A DNA stretch of 13,553 nt, from contig CADCQX010000042.1 of NCBI GenBank assembly GCA_902803695.1, positions 1 to 13,553 on the forward strand. The letters run 5' to 3'. Shown one piece after another: positions 12,678-13,553 of the stretch. The stretch's first letter is position 1, and each line of letters opens with the position of its first letter. Below the pieces are notes generated by a model. That model had not been told where the DNA came from. It was given only the letters and a program-made list of their open reading frames with translations, and did not search any database. Source of the stretch: Oscillospiraceae bacterium (GTDB taxonomy: Bacteria > Bacillota > Clostridia > Saccharofermentanales > Saccharofermentanaceae). The position numbers and the translations under genes were made by a program.

Positions 12678-13544
12678 ATGAATAAAAACAAAGCAATCAG
12701 ATACGCAATATATGCAGCATTGCTCTATGCGGTAAGCACACCATTCTCAAAGGATCTTATGGATAATATCCCTCCTGCATTCATGGCAGGATTACTTTAT
12801 CTCGGAGCAGAAACGGGAATGGTTATCATAGCCTTCTTTTCGCGCAGAAAAAACACAAAGAATTCCTCTTTTACCCATAAAGACTTTCCTTATCTCATAA
12901 TGATGGTCCTGCTTGATATCGCCGCACCGATACTTCTGATGACCGCGCTGAAAAACTCTTCAGCTGAATCAGTATCTCTGCTTAACAATTTCGAGATAGT
13001 CGCGACATCCCTGATTGCACTTCTGATCTTCAAGGAGAAGATATCACCACGTCTTTGGATTGCGATAACACTTATTACAGCCGCCAGCATTATGCTCTCA
13101 TTAAACAGCAACGGATCGTTTTCCATATCCGTATATTCGCTTCCGGCTTTGCTCGCCTGCTGCTGTTGGGGACTTGAGAATAACTGCACGCGCAAACTTT
13201 CGGGCAGAGATCCCGCAAGGATAGTGATAATCAAAGGCTTCGGCTCGGGAACAGGTTCAGTGATTGTAGCATTGATATCCGGCGAGAGACTCACATTCAC
13301 GCCTTATATACTTTTGGCACTGCTCCTGGGCTTTATAGCTTACGGACTGAGCATCTACTCATATGTCTATGCGCAGCGCTATATAGGTGCCGCAAAGACA
13401 TCCGCTTTTTATGCTTTGGCACCATTCATCGGAGCACTTATTTCACTTGTGCTGTTCCCGAAGATCCCGGCATTGCTGTTCATCATTTCATTCATCATCA
13501 TGGCACTGGGAGCATTCCTGGCAATAGAAAAAGAAAGGACTTAA
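12678..13544 (+). CDS. EamA/DMT-superfamily transporter
   Basis: 288 residues from ATG 12678 (MNKNKAIRYAIYAALLYAVSTPF). Earlier in-frame starts (TTG 12615, ATG 12630) lie at or before the promoter and operator, so I reject them; GGAAAG stands 9 bases before 12678. The protein has about ten hydrophobic helices in two five-helix halves, the EamA duplication: each half begins with a small-residue-rich helix (here near LYAVSTPFSK and LPALLACCCWGLENN). The C-terminal helix (LLFIISFIIMALGAFLAI) ends in charged EKERT, as is usual. DMT transporters move small metabolites, often exporting amino acids, nucleosides or drugs; the substrate cannot be read from sequence. It is divergent from a TetR regulator and probably induced when that ligand builds up. 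Another gene may follow 3 bases later. Confidence 0.9.
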   Translation: MNKNKAIRYAIYAALLYAVSTPFSKDLMDNIPPAFMAGLLYLGAETGMVIIAFFSRRKNTKNSSFTHKDFPYLIMMVLLDIAAPILLMTALKNSSAESVSLLNNFEIVATSLIALLIFKEKISPRLWIAITLITAASIMLSLNSNGSFSISVYSLPALLACCCWGLENNCTRKLSGRDPARIVIIKGFGSGTGSVIVALISGERLTFTPYILLALLLGFIAYGLSIYSYVYAQRYIGAAKTSAFYALAPFIGALISLVLFPKIPALLFIISFIIMALGAFLAIEKERT

Positions 13545-13547
13545 AAC

Positions 13548-13553
13548 ATGGAA
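13548..13553 (+). CDS. Possible start of a further gene, cut by the window end
   Basis: ATG GAA begins 3 bases after the transporter stop, and AAAGGA lies about 10 bases upstream within the last codons of that gene. Only two codons are visible, so this is a position to note rather than an identified gene. Confidence 0.3.

Noticed and set aside
1..13553. CRISPR arrays, tRNA or rRNA genes, insertion sequences, phage or defence islands
   Set aside because: No regularly spaced repeats, cloverleaf sequences, transposase or integrase motifs, or known defence domains were seen.

Overview
The window looks like the chromosome of an anaerobic, low-to-moderate GC Firmicute of the class Clostridia, probably a gut or rumen member related to Lachnospiraceae or Oscillospiraceae. 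The indications are strong purine-rich ribosome binding sites (GGAGG type), a clostridial 2[4Fe-4S] ferredoxin, a cytoplasmic sugar-binding-type sensor joined to a GGDEF domain, a large solute-binding lipoprotein, and a Firmicute-type suf remnant. This placement is an inference from gene content. No rRNA, tRNA, insertion sequence or CRISPR array is visible.

Layout. Positions 1-1889 (minus) hold the incomplete gene of a periplasmic-binding-fold/GGDEF protein. A divergent spacer with a near-perfect FabT/MarR-type palindrome leads to an unrecognised three-helix membrane protein (2116-3141, plus). Facing it is a compact minus-strand operon: DUF3795 cysteine-rich protein, YcaQ/AlkX-like HTH_42 DNA glycosylase, and a SAP/DUF6434 protein (5218 down to 3154). 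Next come a DtxR-type iron regulator (5568-5987) and a small ferredoxin (6087-6257), ended by a strong hairpin terminator.

The most unusual stretch is 6325-6560. It holds what looks like the scar of a deleted suf (Fe-S cluster assembly) operon: an intact promoter and DtxR-like operator, the first 12 codons of a sufC-like ABC ATPase, then immediately the last ~45 codons of sufU. The operator matches the one in front of the DtxR-type gene at 16 of 19 positions.

The rest is a monocistronic lipoprotein with a propeller-like N-terminal half and a solute-binding C-terminal half (6705-8906, minus), a CPBP membrane protease (9037-9726, minus), an OmpR/PhoB-type response regulator and its histidine kinase (11881 down to 9812, minus), and a TetR regulator divergent from an EamA/DMT exporter (12004-13544). 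The two-component genes and the CPBP gene seem to form one regulon: the same 11-bp-phased TTAAGA repeats lie upstream of both, 10 bp from their -10 boxes. The CPBP ribosome binding site is also buried in a hairpin. A 17-bp palindrome between tetR and the exporter is the likely TetR operator.
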